A DNA stretch of 35,629 nt, taken from Candidatus Azambacteria bacterium (GTDB lineage: Bacteria > Patescibacteriota > Minisyncoccia > GWC2-36-17 > WO2-46-25). The notes below the pieces were generated by a model that was given only the letters and a program-made list of their open reading frames with translations, was not told the origin of the DNA and made no database searches. The first letter of the stretch is position 1; each line of letters begins with the position of its first letter. Location of the stretch: contig JACRAK010000019.1 in the NCBI GenBank assembly GCA_016234725.1, forward strand, positions 69,801-105,429, read 5' to 3'. A program made the translations under genes and the position numbers. Shown piece after piece: positions 32,395 to 35,629 of this stretch.

Positions 32395-32423
32395 TACATA
32401 CTGCTTTTTCCTTGCGGAGTCAA
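32395..32423 (-). promoter_or_regulatory. Promoter of the 278-residue unknown gene
   Basis: On the minus strand, TTGACT (32423-32418), a 17-base spacer and TATGTA (32400-32395), 39 bases before the ATG. Confidence 0.7.
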
Positions 32424-32460
32424 TGATAAAAAAGGGCTTAAAGACGGGATTGTGAGGGGC

Positions 32461-32515
32461 TTGACATGGGAAAAAATAAGAGTAGAATGGTTTGGTAATG
32501 ATTGCCCTTTGACAA
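32461..32515 (+). promoter_or_regulatory. rRNA promoter and boxA antitermination site
   Basis: TTGACA (32461-32466), a 16-base spacer and TAGAAT (32483-32488) is a strong promoter. TGCCCTTTGACAA at 32503-32515 matches the E. coli boxA TGCTCTTTAACAA at 11 of 13 positions, so NusB-dependent antitermination is likely. Confidence 0.8.
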
Positions 32516-33715
32516 TCAAGCAAGCTAAATTTTGAGTTTCGTAGAGAAGTCTTGATCTCTTTTTACTAAGAGTTTGATTCTAGCTCAGGATGAACGCTGG
32601 CGGTGTGGATAAGGCATGCAAGTCGAGCGGCTTTTCTTACTTTCGCAAGAAAGTTTGAAAGGTAGCGGCGAACGAGCTAGTAACACATTGGTACGTACCC
32701 CGAAGTCAGGTATAACTTGCCGAAAGGCAGGCTAATTCCTGATGGTCTCTACCGTAACAGGATGAGTAAAGAAGCAATTCGCTTCGGGAGCGGCCTATGG
32801 CCTATCAGCTAGTTGGTGAGGTAATGGCTCACCAAGGCTATGACGGGTAGGGGGCGTGAGAGCGCGACCCCCAGCGATGGGACTGAGACACGGCCCATAC
32901 TCCTACGGGAGGCTGCAGTCGAGAATCTTCCACAATGGGCGAAAGCCTGATGGAGCGACACCGCGTGTGGGATGAAGGTCTTCGGATCGTAAACCACTTT
33001 TTTATGGGATGAACCTTCGGGTGACAGTACCATAAGAATAAGAGGTTGCTAACTCTGTGCCAGCAGCAGCGGTAATACAGAGACCTCAAGCGTTATCCGG
33101 ATTTATTGGGCGTAAAGAGTCTGTAGGCGGTTTGCGTTTCTCTCCGCAAGGGGAGAACTTCAAGTCTGGTGTTAAATCTCAGAGCTCAACTCTGAAACCG
33201 CATCGGATACTGACAAACTTGAGAGCAGGAGAGGTGTGTAGAACTTATGGTGTAGGGGTGAAATCCGTTGATATCATAGGGAATACCAAAGGCGAAGGCA
33301 TCACACTGGCCTGACTCTGACGCTGAGAGACGAAAGCGTGGGGAGCAAAAAGGATTAGATACCCTTGTAGTCCACGCCCTAAACGATGAGTGCTAGCTAT
33401 TTGAAGTATCGACCCTTCAAGTGGCGAAGCTAACGCGTTAAGCACTCCGCCTGGGAAGTACGGCCGCAAGGCTAAAACTCAAAGAAATAGACGGGGACTC
33501 GCACAAGCAGTGGAGCATGTGGTTTAATTCGTCGGTAACCGATAACCTCACCAGGGCTTGACATGTACATGAAAGCCGTATGAAAGTATGGCCCTCTCAC
33601 AAGGACATGTGCACAGGTGCTGCATGGTTGTCGTCAGTTCGTGCCGTGAGGTGTTCCGTTAAGTCGGGAAACGAACGCAACCCCTATTGCCAGTTACAAG
33701 TGTCTGGCGAAACCG

Positions 33716-33851
33716 CCCCCCACTTTGCGCACAAAGTGCGCTAGAAAGTAGCGAGTAGTATGTAGCGAGTAGTGAAATGCATTCCGCGTTTTCTACTCCC
33801 TATGTTCTACTTTCTACTCGCTAGCGTTCGCTTTGCGAATAAAGTGGGGGG
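33716..33851 (+). repeat. Helix-40 (V7) expansion of 16S made of heptamer repeats
   Basis: The 11-bp base stem CCCCCCACTTT / AAAGTGGGGGG closes 136 bases where E. coli has about 21 (positions 1158-1178). Inside are 7-mers GAAAGTA, GCGAGTA, GTATGTA, GCGAGTA on the left and TTCTACT, CCCTATG, TTCTACT, TTCTACT, CGCTAGC on the right, which can pair. The words match those in the groES-groEL gap. Confidence 0.85.
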
Positions 33852-34078
33852 AGGAAGGAGGGGATGACGTCAAATCAGCATGGCCCTTTGATGCCCTGGG
33901 CCACACACATGCTACAATGGGAGGTACAATGGGTTGCCAAACCGTAAGGTGGAGCTAATCCCATCAAAACCTTCCTCAGTTCAGATTGAGGTCTGCAACT
34001 CGACCTCATGAAGATGGAATTGCTAGTAATCGCGGAACAGCAAGCCGCGGTGAATACGTTCTCGAGTCTTGTACTCAC

Positions 34079-34966
34079 AATAAAAGCGCCAAGCAGCTTA
34101 GTTTTCTAAGCGGTTCAAATCCGTTTCTCTCTAACCGTTTGAGAGCATAGCCGAAGGATAGCGCATTGCCGCGAGGAAATGCGTGGAGGATCTTGAGGCA
34201 AAAGACAGCCCGAACATAAAAGAACCGGTCGACCTGCCAGTGGGTGGTGAGGGCAGGGAAGATCCGAAGAAAAGTTCGTTTGGGATGTCCGGAATAGAAA
34301 ATGAAGTGACCTTGGGAGATCTGATGGTTTGCGTTAGAATGAAACAACTGACCCCGGTAGTAGAACCTTCGGTTCACTACGGGGCAGGCGCAGCGTCAGA
34401 AGTCAGCTGGATCGTAGTAGTCGAAGCACATAAGAATTTATGTGCTCGATGAAGGCATCCACTCAATCATATGCTTACAGCAGATTACATTGTCGGTTTA
34501 GTTGATGGTGAAGGCAGTTTTACTGTTTACGTGAGGAATCCTGAAGATTTCTCGCCGCGTAAACGAAGGGTAAAAGTGGAACCGAGGTTTTATATAAAGC
34601 TCGTGGAGAAAGATAAGAAAATTCTCTACGAACTGAAGAAATTCTTCGGCTGCGGGAATGTCTATTTTCAAAAAGATATTCGCGCGAACCATCAGCAGTG
34701 CTATCGGTATGAGGTGGCGAATCGAACGCATCTTAAAGAGATTATCATTCCGTTTTTTCGGAAAAACGATCTCCGATTTCCGTCAAAGCAGAAAGATTTC
34801 AAAATCTTTTGCTCATTGATAGACATGATGCGGACAGGAAATCATCTTACTGAGAAAAGACAAGCCAAAATGTATCTGTTAAAGCAGAAAATGCATTGAG
34901 CTCGCCGCATACGGGAAATCCGTCCGTGCGGTGGGAACATACATTCTTAGTTTCAAAGAACATAAT
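34079..34966 (+). other. Intron in 16S rRNA (888 nt), near E. coli position 1399/1400
   Basis: The conserved TTGTACTCAC is cut from CGCCCGTCACACC by 888 bases that no rRNA model explains. Joining 34078 to 34967 restores the expected sequence without gain or loss. The first 390 bases are non-coding and rich in possible helices, and a LAGLIDADG ORF fills most of the rest. A strong hairpin follows the ORF at about 34900-34937. I could not find the usual group I core strings. The boundaries (C before, AAT at the end) do not show the U and G expected of a group I intron, so the class is undecided. Confidence 0.85.
34471..34899 (+). CDS. LAGLIDADG homing endonuclease (intron encoded)
   Basis: A 142-residue protein with one LAGLIDADG motif at its start, ADYIVGLVDGEGSF (residues 4-17; the acidic residue is the catalytic metal ligand). 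The saddle fold follows, including VEPRFYIKLVEKDKKILYEL, FGCGNVYFQKD and YRYEVANRTHLKEIIIPFF. One motif means it should act as a homodimer like I-CreI, cutting an intron-less 16S allele and copying the intron into it. Some such proteins also help splicing. There is no clear ribosome site, as expected for an ORF inside an rRNA transcript. Confidence 0.93.
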   Translation: MLTADYIVGLVDGEGSFTVYVRNPEDFSPRKRRVKVEPRFYIKLVEKDKKILYELKKFFGCGNVYFQKDIRANHQQCYRYEVANRTHLKEIIIPFFRKNDLRFPSKQKDFKIFCSLIDMMRTGNHLTEKRQAKMYLLKQKMH

Positions 34967-35214
34967 CGCCCGTCACACCAGGGAAGTCGGTAATGCCCGA
35001 AGTGCCACGTTTATTCGAGGTCCTAAGGCAGGATCGATGACAAGGGTGAAGTCGTAACAAGGCATGCGTAGCGGAAGCTGTGCATGGATCACCTCCTTTT
35101 TAGGGAGTTTTCTCTCTAAAAAGGTCGATGTTTTATTCTCTTTTTATTAAGGGTTAAGACCATATGATGGCTGGCCAATCACATCACAAACATTGGCAAC
35201 GCCGCGCAAGCGGC

Positions 35215-35232
35215 GGGGTCAAGACTTCTTTA
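35215..35232 (+). other. 3' arm of the 16S precursor processing stem
   Basis: Bases 35215-35232 pair with 32542-32559 upstream of 16S. The central 11 pairs are perfect (AGAAGTCTTGA at 32545-32555 with TCAAGACTTCT at 35219-35229) and G-U pairs extend it to about 18. It is a typical RNase III substrate that brackets the 16S alone. Confidence 0.75.
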
Positions 35233-35242
35233 AGACACTCAA

Positions 35243-35280
35243 AACAACAAACACCACGGTAAAACGCGGTGTTTGTTGTT
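35243..35280 (+). terminator. Terminator of the 16S transcript
   Basis: AACAACAAACACC and GGTGTTTGTTGTT with a 12-base loop containing two more pairs. It lies about 140 bases after 16S, with no 23S in between. Confidence 0.8.
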
Positions 35281-35286
35281 TCTGAA

Positions 35287-35445
35287 TAGGCCTATCGCTT
35301 GATAACCTTTCTGCTACAATCTCCATCTTTCGACTGCGGCATCGTAAAAATTTCTCAACGTATACTGTGTATATGCTTCGCAATTTTTACTTCGTCTCGC
35401 TCAAAATCTGAAGATTTCGCTACGAAAATTATCAAGCAATAGGTC
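35287..35445. repeat. Inverted-repeat element (about 160 bp) after the 16S unit
   Basis: CCTATCGCTTGATAA (35291-35305 region) recurs inverted as TTATCAAGCAATAGG (35429-35443) with one mismatch. A second nested pair, CGTAAAAATTT with CAATTTTTACTTCG, lies inside. No ORF. It may be a small non-autonomous element or the edge of the mobile gene that follows. Confidence 0.6.
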
Positions 35446-35451
35446 TAAAAA

Positions 35452-35484
35452 AATAAAAAGCCCATCCGTTATTTTGGATGGGCC
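35452..35484 (-). terminator. Minus-strand terminator
   Basis: Read leftward: GCCCATCC, 8-base loop, GGATGGGC and a long T-rich run. I see no minus-strand gene that it would end inside the window. Confidence 0.75.
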
Positions 35485-35525
35485 TTGGTCGTGAGTTCAA
35501 GAATTAATTGCAACGCTCGTTTAGG

Positions 35526-35531
35526 TATACT
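35526..35531 (+). promoter_or_regulatory. -10 box TATACT placed for a leaderless start
   Basis: TATACT ends 8 bases before the ATG at 35540. The -35 region is weak and no Shine-Dalgarno site exists. Confidence 0.45.
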
Positions 35532-35539
35532 AGACGAGT

Positions 35540-35629
35540 ATGAAGAAAACAACTACAAGGCGCGGGCTGGGCAAAAACCCCATCACCCTGCGCGAACGGA
35601 GCATTATCGAGGTGAGATGGCGCAAAGAC
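35540..35629 (+). CDS. Start of a probable IS30-like transposase (3' truncated by the window)
   Basis: Thirty codons remain before the window ends. MKKTTTRRGLGKNPITLRER followed by SIIEVRWRKD resembles the opening of the N-terminal helix-turn-helix of IS30-family transposases, where an LT..ER..IE..L pattern precedes the DNA-reading helix. The catalytic DDE part is outside the window, so the call rests on a short match. Any helix-turn-helix regulator with a similar start is an alternative. Confidence 0.4.
   Translation, partial: MKKTTTRRGLGKNPITLRERSIIEVRWRKD

Larger units (their letters stand above)
32562..35100 (+). rRNA. rrs: 16S ribosomal RNA with an internal intron and a helix-40 expansion
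   Basis: Conserved landmarks run in order: AGAGTTTGATTCTAGCTCAG at 32569, GTGCCAGCAGCAGCGGTAAT at 33056, ATTAGATACCCTTGTAGTCC at 33355, GCAACCCC and GATGACGTCAAATC on either side of an expanded helix, TTGTACTCAC interrupted by an intron, CGCCCGTCACACC at 34967, and GGATCACCTCCTT with the anti-Shine-Dalgarno CCTCC at 35092. Ends are estimated from E. coli spacing. Removing the 888-base intron and about 115 extra bases in helix 40 leaves a normal length near 1535. No 23S, 5S or tRNA gene follows within the window. Confidence 0.97.

Noticed and set aside
32901-33469. Several open frames within the 16S gene
   Set aside because: They lie in conserved rRNA sequence and have no coding signals.
34081-34140. 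tRNA-like T-arm (GGTTCAAATCC) with a preceding hairpin at the start of the 16S intron
   Set aside because: No acceptor stem, D-arm or anticodon arm can be drawn around it, so it is taken as part of the intron's folded 5' region.
34183-34452. 89-codon open frame in the non-coding half of the 16S intron
   Set aside because: Low-complexity translation, no ribosome site, and it overlaps the region expected to form intron helices.
34897-34941. Hairpin starting GAGC and ending GGGAAC that recalls group II intron domain V
   Set aside because: The lower stem has mismatches where domain V is conserved, the intron does not begin GUGYG, and no reverse transcriptase is present.
35101-35290. 16S-23S spacer with tRNA genes
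   Set aside because: No tRNA can be folded, no 23S 5' end follows, and a terminator-like hairpin closes the unit at 35243-35280.

Overview
This window looks like a chromosomal segment of a Candidate Phyla Radiation (Patescibacteria, Parcubacteria-like) bacterium. The evidence is a divergent 16S rRNA gene carrying an internal intron with a LAGLIDADG endonuclease ORF and a large expansion of helix 40. Gaps are short and the gene set is reduced, with many single-domain or shortened proteins, including an SMC without a hinge. UGA is used as a stop (for example at 3407, 22060 and 31474), so the standard bacterial code 11 fits and code 25 does not. I am confident of the superphylum but not of a finer rank.

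Layout. 1-2914: 3' end of a PQQ-type sugar dehydrogenase, a sigma-70 factor, a DJ-1/PfpI protein, an unknown protein and a DUF167 protein. 2915-4419: a candidate small RNA, a palindromic element, a 34-codon ORF ending in a 22-bp perfect hairpin, and an L,D-transpeptidase on the minus strand. 4420-9518: typA, two unknown small proteins, corA, a one-domain EamA transporter and a SIMPL protein. 9612-14125: a 3-methyladenine glycosylase, a YhaO/YhaN-like (SbcD/SbcC-like) nuclease-ATPase pair and a small membrane protein. 14126-17930: a transcript encoding 26- and 9-residue peptides, CIRCE-controlled groES-groEL, murB and a 22-residue lysine-rich peptide. 17931-25792: hpf, secA, DUF1653, then a run of nucleotide house-cleaning enzymes (MazG-like, Nudix, MazG/HisE-like, MTH1-like Nudix, ITPase-like) and a cytidylyltransferase. 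These are followed by a divergent guanylate kinase-like gene, a protein isoaspartyl methyltransferase and a protein that looks like a catalytically dead HD phosphohydrolase. 25854-31476: rpmF, nusB, rnc, smc, rpsP, khpA and trmD, all translation or chromosome functions. 31520-35629: an unknown minus-strand gene, a monocistronic 16S rRNA unit with its own promoter, boxA, processing stem and terminator, and the start of a probable IS30-like transposase.

The most unusual signal is between the genes. (1) Four ~120-bp elements share an interior and have terminal arms that change together while staying paired. (2) Two ~110-bp elements show the same behaviour with a different interior. (3) Five inter-gene gaps and the 16S helix-40 expansion consist of degenerate 7-bp tandem repeats, similar in style to cyanobacterial STRR heptamers; most can fold back on themselves and they lie directly before start codons. 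(4) Start sites split into two classes. Sigma, L,D-transpeptidase, the dead HD protein and most unknown or tiny ORFs have near-perfect AAAGGAGG sites. Most housekeeping genes have no Shine-Dalgarno site, and several have a -10 box only 6-8 nt before the ATG, as expected of leaderless mRNAs.

All assignments come from reading the sequence; no database search or folding program was run.
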